A stretch of 33,576 bases of DNA from Paracoccaceae bacterium. GTDB lineage: Bacteria; Pseudomonadota; Alphaproteobacteria; Rhodobacterales; Rhodobacteraceae. Below the pieces are notes generated by a model. It had not been told where the DNA came from, ran no database searches, and saw only the letters and a list, made by a program, of their open reading frames with translations. Made by a program: the position numbers and the translations under genes. Positions 6,954-15,932 of the stretch are shown here, piece by piece; positions within the stretch are counted from its first letter, which is position 1, and each line of letters starts with the position of its first letter. The DNA lies in NCBI GenBank assembly GCA_011389685.1, contig JAABTV010000041.1, positions 1 through 33,576 of the forward strand, written 5' to 3'.

Positions 6954-7131
6954 CGCTGCAAGATTGGCACGAAACCGCCCCCTCGTCACCCGTCGCCCCG
7001 CTGCTGCGGGAATTTTTCCGCCTTGCACCCCCGCGCCCCCGCGTCAGATCGCCCGGCCCCTTGCCCTTGGGCGCAATTTATTGCACCACGTGCGGGTTGG
7101 CATTTTGGCCGGGCTTGAAGGACGACAGGAC

Positions 7132-8118
7132 ATGGCGGACGGATCGATCGACATCAACGCGAAACCCACCGAGGAAATCTCGGTCCGCGAGGTCTTTGGC
7201 ATTGATACGGACATGAAAGTAAAGGGCTTTTCCGACCGCTCCGAACGCGTGCCCGATATCGATTCGACCTACAAGTTCGACCCTGACACCACGCTCGCCA
7301 TCCTCGCCGGGTTCTCGCATAATCGCCGGGTGATGATTCAGGGCTATCACGGCACCGGCAAATCCACCCATATCGAACAGGTGGCCGCACATCTCAAATG
7401 GCCCTGCGTGCGCGTCAATCTCGACAGCCATATCAGCCGGATCGACCTCATCGGCAAGGACGCGATCAAGCTCAAGGACGGCAAGCAGGTCACCCAGTTT
7501 CAGGAGGGAATCCTGCCCTGGGCGCTGCGCAACCCGACCGCCATCGTGTTCGACGAATACGACGCGGGCCGCGCCGACGTGATGTTCGTGATCCAGCGGG
7601 TGCTGGAAACCGACGGCAAGCTCACCCTGCTCGATCAGAACGAGATCATCACCCCGCACAAGTATTTCCGCCTCTTCGCCACCGCGAACACAGTGGGGCT
7701 GGGCGATACGACCGGGCTTTATCACGGGGTGCAGCAGATCAACCAGGCCCAGATGGACCGCTGGAGCCTTGTCGCCACGCTCAACTATCTCAGCCACGAC
7801 GCCGAAACCGCGATCGTGCTGGCCAAGAACCCGCATTACAACACCGAGAAAGGCCGCCGCATCGTGAGCCAGATGGTGACCATCGCCGACCTCACGCGCA
7901 CCGCCTTCATGAACGGCGACCTCTCGACCCTGATGAGCCCCCGGACGGTCATCACATGGGCCCAGAATGCCGAGATCTTCCGCAATGTCGGCTACGCCTT
8001 CCGCGTGACCTTCCTCAACAAATGCGACGAATTGGAACGCCAGACCGTGGCTGAATTCTACCAGCGCTGCTTTGACGAGGAACTGCCCGAGTCGGCTGCC
8101 AGCGTGAGTTTGGGATGA
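7132..8118 (+). CDS. cobS: Aerobic cobaltochelatase subunit CobS
   Basis: A 328-residue AAA+ ATPase. Walker A is GYHGTGKST at residues 71-79 and Walker B is IVFDEYD at 138-144, followed by a sensor-type LFATANTVG motif. The length and start ([22 protein letters not shown]-type) match CobS of alphaproteobacteria. CobS and CobT form the chaperone-like ATPase that works with CobN to insert cobalt into hydrogenobyrinate a,c-diamide in the late-cobalt (aerobic) cobalamin pathway. The ATG follows GGACGACAGGA. cobT begins 85 bases downstream on the same strand. cobN is not in the window. No cobalamin riboswitch motif was seen upstream. Confidence 0.97.
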   Translation: MADGSIDINAKPTEEISVREVFGIDTDMKVKGFSDRSERVPDIDSTYKFDPDTTLAILAGFSHNRRVMIQGYHGTGKSTHIEQVAAHLKWPCVRVNLDSHISRIDLIGKDAIKLKDGKQVTQFQEGILPWALRNPTAIVFDEYDAGRADVMFVIQRVLETDGKLTLLDQNEIITPHKYFRLFATANTVGLGDTTGLYHGVQQINQAQMDRWSLVATLNYLSHDAETAIVLAKNPHYNTEKGRRIVSQMVTIADLTRTAFMNGDLSTLMSPRTVITWAQNAEIFRNVGYAFRVTFLNKCDELERQTVAEFYQRCFDEELPESAASVSLG

Positions 8119-8203
8119 CGCGGAGTCGCTCATCCCGCCCTGACATGCGGGCCGCGCAAGCCGGTCCCCCGGGGCCGATGAGCGGCCTGCCGAGGACATC
8201 GCG

Positions 8204-10078
8204 ATGAGCAAGCAATCCGACAACCCCGCCGATCCGTTCAAGAAGGCCCTGGCCGAGGCCACCAGGGTCATGGCCGACGATCCCGAGCTGGCGGTCTCCT
8301 ACTCGGTCGATCCCGCCGGGCTCTCGGGCGATGCGATGCGCCTGCCACAGGTTTCGCGCCGGATGAGTCGCGACGAGGTGCTGCTCGCCCGGGGCACGGC
8401 CGATGCGCTGGCGCTGCGGCACAAGTTTCACGACGACACCACCCATGCCAAATACGCCCCTCCGGGCGACATGGCACGCGACATTTACGAGGCGATGGAA
8501 ACCGCCCGATGCGAGGCGATGGGCGCGCGCGAAATGCCCGGCACCTCGGGCAATATCGACGCCAAGATCGCCGACGAGGCCCGCCGCCGCGGCTATGAGC
8601 AGATCACCGACAGCTCCGACGCGCCATTGGCAGCCGCCGCGGGCTATCTCACCCGCCACCTTGCCACCGGCCGCGACCTGCCCGCCGGGGCCGACAACAT
8701 CATGAAGCTCTGGCAGGGTTTCATCGAGGAACAGGCCGGCGGCACGCTCGAAAATCTTCAGGAAAAACTCTCCGATCAGGCCGAATTCGCCCGTTTCGCC
8801 CGCCAGGTCATCACCGATCTGGGCTATGGCGATCAGTTGGGCGACGATCCCGACGCGCCCGACGACGATCAGGACGATCAGGACGACGCGGCCCAGGAAG
8901 AGGAAAACCCCGAGGACGCCGGTCAGGAAGACAGCGAGGACCAGTCCGGCGAGGCCGACCCCGACCAGACCCAGGACGATCAGCAGGACGCCTCCGAAGC
9001 CCAGGTCTCGATGGACGAAATGGCCGAGGACGAGATGGGCGACGAGGCCGAGATGCCCGACGGCGAGGCCCCGCTCGACCCGCCCCCGCCGCCGCCGCTC
9101 TCGGATGCCGACCCCGATTACCGCGCCTATGAAACCGAATTCGACGAGGAAATCGCCGCCGAAGACCTCGCCGAACCGGCCGAGCTCGAACGGCTGCGCT
9201 CCTATCTCGATCAGCAGCTCGACCCGCTCAAGGGCGCGGTGGGGCGGCTCGCCAACAAGCTCCAGCGCCGGTTGCAGGCCCAGCAGAACCGCTCGTGGGA
9301 GTTCGACCGCGAAGAGGGCATCCTCGACGCCGGCCGGCTCGCCCGCGTGGTGGCCAACCCGACGACACCGCTTTCGTTCAAGGTCGAGAAGGATACCGAG
9401 TTCCGCGACACGGTGGTGACGCTGCTGCTGGACAATTCCGGCTCGATGCGCGGACGTCCGATCTCGATCGCCGCGATCTGCGCCGACGTGCTCGCCCGCA
9501 CGCTGGAGCGGTGCGACGTCAAGGTCGAGATCCTCGGCTTCACCACCCGCGCATGGAAAGGCGGTCAAAGCCGCGAGCGGTGGCTGGGCCAGGGCCGCCC
9601 GGCCCAGCCCGGCCGCCTCAACGACCTGCGCCACATCGTCTACAAGGGCGCCGATGCGCCATGGCGCCGGGTCCGCCCCAATCTCGGGCTGATGATGAAA
9701 GAGGGGCTTCTGAAGGAAAACATCGACGGCGAGGCGCTGGAATGGGCGCATCGCCGCATGCTGATGCGCCCCGAGGCGCGCCGCATCCTGATGGTGATCT
9801 CCGACGGCGCGCCGGTCGATGATTCGACCCTCTCGGTCAACCCGGCCAATTACCTCGAAAAACATCTGCGCGACGTGATCGCGATGATCGAGAAAAAAAA
9901 GATCGTCGAGCTTCTGGCCATCGGCATCGGCCATGACGTGACCCGCTATTACAACCGTGCGGTGACGATCACCGATGTCGAGCAACTGGCCGGCGCCATG
10001 ACCGAACAGCTCGCCGCCCTCTTTGACACCGACCCGCGCGCAAGGGCGCGGTTCCTCGGCATCAGGAAGGCCAGTTAG
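8204..10078 (+). CDS. cobT: Aerobic cobaltochelatase subunit CobT
   Basis: A 624-residue protein. The N-terminal CobT domain (about 1-205) leads into a long acidic Asp/Glu/Gln-rich linker (about 208-300) with a DPPPPPPL run near residue 290. A von Willebrand A domain occupies the C-terminal third, with the metal-binding DNSGSM motif starting at Asp410 and [12 protein letters not shown] further on. This is the CobT architecture: VWA and CobS AAA+ partners assemble a two-tiered ring, as BchD/BchI do in magnesium chelatase. The ATG follows GAGGACATCGCG. The name cobT is also used for an unrelated phosphoribosyltransferase; this is the chelatase subunit. Confidence 0.97.
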   Translation: MSKQSDNPADPFKKALAEATRVMADDPELAVSYSVDPAGLSGDAMRLPQVSRRMSRDEVLLARGTADALALRHKFHDDTTHAKYAPPGDMARDIYEAMETARCEAMGAREMPGTSGNIDAKIADEARRRGYEQITDSSDAPLAAAAGYLTRHLATGRDLPAGADNIMKLWQGFIEEQAGGTLENLQEKLSDQAEFARFARQVITDLGYGDQLGDDPDAPDDDQDDQDDAAQEEENPEDAGQEDSEDQSGEADPDQTQDDQQDASEAQVSMDEMAEDEMGDEAEMPDGEAPLDPPPPPPLSDADPDYRAYETEFDEEIAAEDLAEPAELERLRSYLDQQLDPLKGAVGRLANKLQRRLQAQQNRSWEFDREEGILDAGRLARVVANPTTPLSFKVEKDTEFRDTVVTLLLDNSGSMRGRPISIAAICADVLARTLERCDVKVEILGFTTRAWKGGQSRERWLGQGRPAQPGRLNDLRHIVYKGADAPWRRVRPNLGLMMKEGLLKENIDGEALEWAHRRMLMRPEARRILMVISDGAPVDDSTLSVNPANYLEKHLRDVIAMIEKKKIVELLAIGIGHDVTRYYNRAVTITDVEQLAGAMTEQLAALFDTDPRARARFLGIRKAS

Positions 10079-10417
10079 GGCGTTTCGCCTTTGATCGAAT
10101 TCGCCTCGCCCGGAACGGCGGCGAAGCCGCCCGGGCAGCACCTGGCCGCCCCCCGGCCGGGTGCTTTCGATGGCTTGCGCGTCGCCCGAAGCAGAGGATG
10201 ACTTTGCAAGATAAACTGCCCTGCACTGATGCGGTGAGCACCCGACCGCGGCCCTGTGCTGCCCTTGCGTTGGGCACGAGGCGAATCCGATTTGCTGCGA
10301 TCCGCTACAGGGCCACCCCGGGCGGTCCCGGCATCGACAGGGCAGGGTTTCCCGCCATTGCCGGTTGCGCATGGGCGGATTTCCCTGTTCGATACGGCCA
10401 AACCACAGGGGAGTTGC
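10079..10417. other. Gene-free gap after cobT, with a GC hairpin
   Basis: There is no credible gene in these 339 bases. Shortly after the cobT stop, GGCGG/CCGCC arms around CGAAG lie within flanking CCCGG/CCGGG (10109-10135). This is a plausible stem-loop without a T-tract. The rest must contain the promoter and leader of the aminopeptidase gene, including AGGGGAG just before its ATG. I saw no recognisable small RNA or riboswitch. Confidence 0.45.
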
Positions 10418-12220
10418 ATGTTTCAGAGTTTCCAGGACAGTGCGGACCCGTCCCAGGGGCCCGAACGGCTTGCCACGCTGCGCGCGCTCATGCGCAGCGA
10501 AGGGCTGAGCGGTTTTCTCGTGCCGCGCGCCGATGCGCATCAGGGCGAATACGTCGCCGACCGAGACGCCCGGCTGGCATGGCTCACCGGTTTCACCGGA
10601 TCGGCCGGGTTCTGCGCGGTGCTGCCGCAAAAGGCCGGGGTCTTCATCGACGGGCGCTATCGCACCCAGGTCAAGCGCCAGGTCGATCCCGATCATTTCA
10701 CCCCGGTCCCCTGGCCCGAGACCCAGCTTGGCGATTGGCTCGTGAGCCAACTGCCCGAGGGCGGCACCGTGGCCTATGACCCGTGGCTGCACACCTCCGA
10801 CGAGATCGCAACGCTTGAGGAAAAGCTCGGCCCAAAGGGCATCGCGCTGGCCCCGCATGGCAATCTCGTCGACATGATCTGGTCGGATCAGCCCGCGCCG
10901 CCCACCGGCCGCATCACCCCCTATTCCGCCGATCTCGCCGGTGAAACACATGACGCCAAACGCGCCCGGCTGGCCCAGACGCTGCGCGATGCCGGGCAAT
11001 CCGCGGCGGTGATCACGCTGGCGGATTCCATTGCCTGGCTTCTGAACATCCGCGGCTCGGACATCCCGCGCAACCCCGTGCCACACGCCTTTGCCATCCT
11101 GCACGGCGACGCGCGCCTCACCCTCTTCGTCGATCCGGCCAAGCTCGATGACAGCCTGCGCGCCCATCTCGGTGCGCAAGTCACGACCCGCCCGCCCTCG
11201 GCCTTTGCCCCGGCGCTGCATTCCCTGACCGGCACGGTGCGGGTCGACCCCAAGACCGCACCGGTCCTCGCGGTGCAGGAACTCGATGAGGCCGGCGTCG
11301 CCCATGTCTGGGGCCAGGATCCCTGCATCCTGCCCAAGGCCCGCAAGACCCACGCCGAGATCGCCGCCACAAGCGAGGCGCATCTGCGCGACGCCGCCGC
11401 GATGGTCGAATTCCTCACGTGGTTCGACACGCAGCCCCCCGGCACGATCACCGAGATCGACGTGGTCACCGCCCTCGAAGGGTTCCGCCGGGCCACCAAC
11501 GCGCTGATCGACATCAGTTTCGACACCATCGCCGGCACCGGCCCCAACGGCGCGGTGATGCATTACCGCGTGACCGAAACCTCGAACACGCGGCTCGACG
11601 AAGGGCAACTGATAGTGGTCGACAGCGGCGGGCAGTATATCGAGGGCACCACCGACATCACCCGCACCCTGCCCGTGGGCCATGTGGGCGACGAGGAACG
11701 GCGCTGTTTCACCCGCGTTCTCAAGGGCATGATCGCCATTTCCCGGGCGCGCTTTCCAAAAGGGCTCGCCGGGCGTGATCTCGACGCGCTGGCGCGCTAT
11801 CCGCTCTGGCTTGCCGGGCAGGATTTCAACCACGGCACCGGCCACGGCGTGGGAGTCTATCTTTGCGTGCATGAAGGCCCGCAGCGCCTTGCCCGGATCA
11901 GCCACGTGCCGCTCGATCCCGGCATGATCCTGTCGAACGAACCAGGCTATTACCGCGAGGGCGCCTTCGGCATCCGGCTTGAAAACCTGATTGTGGTGCG
12001 CGAGGCCGAGGCGCTGCATGGCGGCGATGACCGCGACATGTTCGATTTCGAAACCCTGACCTGGGTGCCGATCGACCGCCGCCTGATCCTGCCCGCGATG
12101 ATGGACGCGGGGGAAATCGACTGGCTCAACCGTTACCACGCCGCCTGCCGCGACAAAATCGGCCCTCGGGTTTCCGAGCAGGCTCGGCTATGGTTAGACA
12201 GCGCGACCGAGCCGCTTTGA
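10418..12220 (+). CDS. pepP: Xaa-Pro aminopeptidase (aminopeptidase P, M24B)
   Basis: A 600-residue protein of the long, eukaryote-like aminopeptidase P type. Two creatinase-like N-terminal domains are followed by an M24 pita-bread catalytic domain. The dinuclear metal ligands are visible: D402 (VVDSGGQY), D413 (TTDITRT), H476 (GTGHGVG), E508 (SNEPGYY) and E522 (GIRLEN). It removes N-terminal residues preceding proline in the cytoplasm. The ATG at 10418 follows CACAGGGGAGTTGC, a good ribosome binding site. The open frame extends 54 codons upstream, but that part has no family similarity. The short E. coli PepP is about 440 residues, so the symbol is used for function rather than strict orthology. 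Confidence 0.93.
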   Translation: MFQSFQDSADPSQGPERLATLRALMRSEGLSGFLVPRADAHQGEYVADRDARLAWLTGFTGSAGFCAVLPQKAGVFIDGRYRTQVKRQVDPDHFTPVPWPETQLGDWLVSQLPEGGTVAYDPWLHTSDEIATLEEKLGPKGIALAPHGNLVDMIWSDQPAPPTGRITPYSADLAGETHDAKRARLAQTLRDAGQSAAVITLADSIAWLLNIRGSDIPRNPVPHAFAILHGDARLTLFVDPAKLDDSLRAHLGAQVTTRPPSAFAPALHSLTGTVRVDPKTAPVLAVQELDEAGVAHVWGQDPCILPKARKTHAEIAATSEAHLRDAAAMVEFLTWFDTQPPGTITEIDVVTALEGFRRATNALIDISFDTIAGTGPNGAVMHYRVTETSNTRLDEGQLIVVDSGGQYIEGTTDITRTLPVGHVGDEERRCFTRVLKGMIAISRARFPKGLAGRDLDALARYPLWLAGQDFNHGTGHGVGVYLCVHEGPQRLARISHVPLDPGMILSNEPGYYREGAFGIRLENLIVVREAEALHGGDDRDMFDFETLTWVPIDRRLILPAMMDAGEIDWLNRYHAACRDKIGPRVSEQARLWLDSATEPL

Positions 12221-12280
12221 CATGTCGGCGCAACACATGCAGTGCAGACTGGCCTGACGAAACTGGGGAGGAGTAGCCAA

Positions 12281-12625
12281 ATGGCACCGAAAATCACGAT
12301 CACACGCGCGCCCGGCACATGGGTGGTGCGCGCCGGCGGCGCCGTTCTGGGTGAATCGAAGAACGCGCTGGAACTGGTCGAGGGCGACATGCCCGCGGTG
12401 ATCTATTTCCCCCGCGAAGACATCGCCATGGCCTTTCTCGACGAAAGCGACCACACCACGACATGCCCGTGGAAGGGCAAGGCGCGGTATTTCTCGATCG
12501 TGACCAAATCGACCACGCTTGAAAACACCGTCTGGTCCTACGAAGACCCGGCAGAAGACGTGGCCCGGATCAAGGACCACCTCGCCTTTTACACCGGCGA
12601 CAAGGTCGCGGTCGAACAGGTCTGA
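12281..12625 (+). CDS. DUF427 domain protein
   Basis: A 114-residue protein matching the DUF427 pattern: VRAGGAVLGESKNALELVEG, then VIYFPREDI, then TCPWKGKARYFSI, then WSYEDP, then DHLAFYTGDKV. DUF427 is a small beta-rich domain, widespread in alphaproteobacteria and actinobacteria, with no established biochemical role that I can name. A strong GGGGAGGAG lies 8 bases before the ATG. The gene is 60 bases downstream of the aminopeptidase on the same strand and converges with the CLC gene, ending 18 bases from its stop. Confidence 0.88.
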   Translation: MAPKITITRAPGTWVVRAGGAVLGESKNALELVEGDMPAVIYFPREDIAMAFLDESDHTTTCPWKGKARYFSIVTKSTTLENTVWSYEDPAEDVARIKDHLAFYTGDKVAVEQV

Positions 12626-12643
12626 CCGACACCCCGGAACCGG

Positions 12644-14332
12644 TCAGGAATGCTCTTCCTCCGCCGTCGCCGCCAGCGCGCGGTTGTAGGATTTGAGCGC
12701 ATCGACATGCCACAACGCGCCCCACAGCTCGGGGCGATTGTCCGCTCCGGTCAGGCTCAACACCGGCACAAAGGCCGCCCCCGAGGTTTCAAAGACCGGT
12801 ATCGCGGTTTCCAGCGTCGCACTGGTATCGACATAAAGCCCGTCCTCGACCATCTGCCAAAGGTCACTCTCCTCCGGGCAGTCGCGCTCGCCCAGCGGCT
12901 TCATCAGGCTCGTCACCCGGAACATCGCCAGCAGATAGGCCTGCGGCCCGGCGGCCAGATGCACCCCACGCCGCTCAAGCTGGCTCAGGAAGAACGACCG
13001 GTCCACCAGCCGCGAACTCAGCGCCGTCGACATGCTGACCGCCACCATCACCGCCAGCCCGGTCTGCCAGTCCCCGGTCATCTCGAACACGATCAGCGTG
13101 GTCGAGATCGGCGCGCCCAGCACCGCCGCGGCCACCGCCCCCATGCCCGCCAGCGCATAAAGCGTGTGTGATCCCGACACTTCGGGAAAGATCGACGTGG
13201 CGATCAGGCCAAAGGCCAGCCCGGTCAGCGCCCCGACCATCAGCGATGGCGAAAACACTCCGCCCCCCATCCGCCCCGCGACAGTGATCGCCACCGCCAC
13301 CACCTTGAGCATGGTGAACACCACCGCCTCGTGCAGGACAAGCTGCCCGGTCAGCGCGGCACTCGTGGTCTCGTACCCGACCCCGATGATATGCGGAAAC
13401 CAGATCGCGATCCCGCCCAGCATGAGCCCGGTCACCGCCGGGCGCAGCCAGCGCGGCAAACCGATCCGGGCCTGCGCCTGACTGGCCGTATCCTCGGCCA
13501 GGAAAATCGCCCGCATCATCACCACCGCGACCAGGCCGCAGACCAGCCCGAGGATCAGGAAGGCCGGCAGTTCGACATAGAATTCCAGCGCCGAGGCGCC
13601 CGGCAGGACAAACTCGGTCACGTCACCGAAGGCCAGCCGGTTGATCACCGTGCCCGCCACGCTGGCGATGACGATGGGGGCGAACGCATGTAGCGCGAAA
13701 TGCCGCAACACCACCTCGAGCGCGAACAGCGCCCCCGCGATGGGCGCGTTGAAACTGGCCGACACGGCGGCCGCCACCGCGCATCCCATCAGGTCGCGCC
13801 CGGTCATGCCGTTGGCATGGATGCGATCGCTCACCCAGCTTGAAATCAGGCTGGCCAGATGCACCACCGGCCCCTCGCGCCCGGTCGACCCGCCCGTGCC
13901 CAGCGTGATCAGCGAGGCCAGCGCTGAGGCCACACCGGCCCGCCCTTCGACCCGGCCCTGATAAAGTGCCGCCCCCTCGATCACGTCCGGCACCGTGCGC
14001 ACCCGTCCGTCATCGGTGAACAGATGCAGGATCACCCCGACCGCCAGCCCGCCCAGCGTCGGGATGACCAGGACCCAGACCCAGGGCAGCGTCTCGGCAA
14101 AGGAATGCAACCGGTTCACGTTGTCGGTGCCATAAACCCGGCCCTGCAACGTCTCGATTCCCAGGCGGAACAGCAAGGCGGCAAACCCGGCCCCGATCCC
14201 GATCAGGAGCGCCAGCAGCCAGAACTGGAACTGGCTCGGCCCCTTGTCCCGCAGAATGGCGAAGGTGCGCCGCATTTCCTGCGCGGCCCTTGCGCGTGTC
14301 TCTGCCAGTAAGGATCGGTCGGGCCGGGTCAT
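12644..14332 (-). CDS. CLC-family chloride channel/transporter
   Basis: A 562-residue polytopic membrane protein of the CLC family. Residues 150-155 contain the TGREGP filter motif with the gating glutamate E153. FNAPIAGALFALE follows, and GGGVFSPSL provides the GxFxP motif. The GSGIP motif is replaced by VRTVP (residues 111-115), and the position of the internal proton glutamate (E. coli E203) is Val207, as in CLC channels. After the membrane domain is a tail of about 90 residues that looks like a degenerate CBS region. It is expected to move chloride or a similar anion. A TTG ten codons upstream (14362) is an alternative start; the ATG at 14332 is preferred. The gene is divergent from the FAD dehydrogenase. 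Confidence 0.9.
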   Translation of the reverse strand: MTRPDRSLLAETRARAAQEMRRTFAILRDKGPSQFQFWLLALLIGIGAGFAALLFRLGIETLQGRVYGTDNVNRLHSFAETLPWVWVLVIPTLGGLAVGVILHLFTDDGRVRTVPDVIEGAALYQGRVEGRAGVASALASLITLGTGGSTGREGPVVHLASLISSWVSDRIHANGMTGRDLMGCAVAAAVSASFNAPIAGALFALEVVLRHFALHAFAPIVIASVAGTVINRLAFGDVTEFVLPGASALEFYVELPAFLILGLVCGLVAVVMMRAIFLAEDTASQAQARIGLPRWLRPAVTGLMLGGIAIWFPHIIGVGYETTSAALTGQLVLHEAVVFTMLKVVAVAITVAGRMGGGVFSPSLMVGALTGLAFGLIATSIFPEVSGSHTLYALAGMGAVAAAVLGAPISTTLIVFEMTGDWQTGLAVMVAVSMSTALSSRLVDRSFFLSQLERRGVHLAAGPQAYLLAMFRVTSLMKPLGERDCPEESDLWQMVEDGLYVDTSATLETAIPVFETSGAAFVPVLSLTGADNRPELWGALWHVDALKSYNRALAATAEEEHS

Positions 14333-14436
14333 CACATCTCGATTGCGGGCAATTTTAGACAAATCCGGCGGGACGCCCCTTTCCCATGCCTGCGGCTTAC
14401 CTTACGATCCTGGCCAACAGCTCTTCGGGAGGAACC

Positions 14437-15813
14437 ATGCCGATCCAGGACGCTCTTGCCGAGTTATCCACATTACTAGGCCAACGGCTCAGCCGCTCCA
14501 AGTCCGATCTCGACCTGCATGGCCGGTCCGAGACCTATTTTCCGATGACGCCCCCCGATGCGGTCGCCTATCCCGAAACCACGCATGAGGTGTCCGAGCT
14601 GATGAAGATCTGCGCCGCCCATGCCGTGCCGGTCACCGGCTGGGGCACCGGCACCTCGCTCGAAGGTCAGGCGATGGCGTTTTCCGGCGGGGTGGTGGTC
14701 GATTTCGCCCGCATGAGCAGCGTGCTCTCGGTGCATCAGGGCGACATGGACGCCGCCGTGCAGCCCGGTGTCACCCGCGAGGCCCTCAACGAGGAACTGC
14801 GCGCCACGGGGCTGTTCTTTCCGGTCGATCCCGGCGCCAATGCCTCGCTGGGCGGCATGGCCTCGACCCGCGCCAGCGGCACCACCGCCGTGCGCTATGG
14901 CACCATGCGCGACAACGTGCTGGGGCTCGAGGTGGTGCTGGCCAATGGCCGGGTGATCCGCACCGGCACCCGCGCGCGCAAGACCTCGGCGGGGTATGAC
15001 CTCACCGGGCTTTTCGTCGGTTCCGAAGGCACGCTGGGCCTGATCACCGAACTGACGCTCAAACTGCATGGTCAGCCCGAGGCGATGACCGCCGCGATCT
15101 GCGCCTTCGACAGCGTCGATGACGCGGTGCGCGCGGTGATCGACACGATCCAGATGGGGCTTACCATGGCGCGGATCGAATTGCTGGATGCCGAAACGGT
15201 CAAGGCATTCAACGCCTATGCCGGGGCCACCATGCCCGAAGCCCCGCACCTGATGGTCGAATTCCACGGCTCCGAAACCGGGGTGGCCGAAATGGCCGAA
15301 ACCTTCGGTGCGATCATCGCCGATCACAATGGCCACGGGTTCGACTGGGCCACCCGCCCCGAGGATCGCAATGCGCTCTGGACAATGCGCCACAACGGCG
15401 CCTACGCGATCTATAACGCGCGCCCGGGCTGGAAGGGGCTTGTCACCGATGTCTGCGTGCCGATCTCGCGACTGGCCGAGGCGATCGACGAAACCGCCGC
15501 CGATCTCGCCGACTCGGGCCTTTACGGGCCGATCCTCGGCCATGTCGGCGATGGCAATTTCCACTCGGTCATCATGTTCGACGCCGAGGACAAGGCGGCC
15601 CTCGACAAGGTCAAGGCCGCGTCGAACCGCATGGTCGAACGCGCGCTGGCCATGGGCGGCACGATGACCGGCGAACACGGGATCGGCGTCGGCAAACTGC
15701 CCTACATGGCCGCAGAGCATGGCGAGGGCTGGCAGGTCATGGGCGCGATCAAACAGGCGCTCGACCCGGACAACCTGCTCAACCCCGGCAAACTGGTCCC
15801 ACCGCGCAACTGA
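14437..15813 (+). CDS. FAD-binding dehydrogenase, GlcD/D-lactate dehydrogenase (cytochrome) family
   Basis: A 458-residue flavoprotein. The PCMH-type FAD domain (about 35-215) has WGTGTSLEGQ and DPGANASLGGMASTRASG. The C-terminal FAD-oxidase domain has HVGDGNFHS and GEHGIGVGKL, which carry the conserved His residues, and ends NPGKLVPPRN. This is the Dld/GlcD family, which oxidises D-lactate, glycolate or related D-2-hydroxy acids and passes electrons to the respiratory chain. D-lactate dehydrogenase is most likely because no glcE or glcF follows. The ATG at 14437 is preceded by GGGAGGAACC. The open frame begins 17 codons earlier, but without a ribosome binding site. Confidence 0.9.
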   Translation: MPIQDALAELSTLLGQRLSRSKSDLDLHGRSETYFPMTPPDAVAYPETTHEVSELMKICAAHAVPVTGWGTGTSLEGQAMAFSGGVVVDFARMSSVLSVHQGDMDAAVQPGVTREALNEELRATGLFFPVDPGANASLGGMASTRASGTTAVRYGTMRDNVLGLEVVLANGRVIRTGTRARKTSAGYDLTGLFVGSEGTLGLITELTLKLHGQPEAMTAAICAFDSVDDAVRAVIDTIQMGLTMARIELLDAETVKAFNAYAGATMPEAPHLMVEFHGSETGVAEMAETFGAIIADHNGHGFDWATRPEDRNALWTMRHNGAYAIYNARPGWKGLVTDVCVPISRLAEAIDETAADLADSGLYGPILGHVGDGNFHSVIMFDAEDKAALDKVKAASNRMVERALAMGGTMTGEHGIGVGKLPYMAAEHGEGWQVMGAIKQALDPDNLLNPGKLVPPRN

Positions 15814-15932
15814 CTGGCACGGCAGGTCGGGCGATCACGGGGGCTTGCATCCCCACATGACGCTTTCCATTTGGCGAATCTGCCCCGATGGCCCTATTTT
15901 GACCATGTGGTCAATGGGGGACGACCGGCACG

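Noticed and set aside
7030-7131. A cobalamin riboswitch ahead of cobS
   Set aside because: I could not find the conserved box sequence or enough space for the structure.
8015-12139. A 1374-codon open frame on the minus strand across cobT and the aminopeptidase gene
   Set aside because: It runs antisense to two well-identified genes and has no domain pattern. Such frames are expected where high-GC codon bias removes stops from the opposite strand.
14476-15720. A 414-codon minus-strand frame opposite the FAD dehydrogenase
   Set aside because: It is a shadow of a gene with clear FAD-domain motifs.
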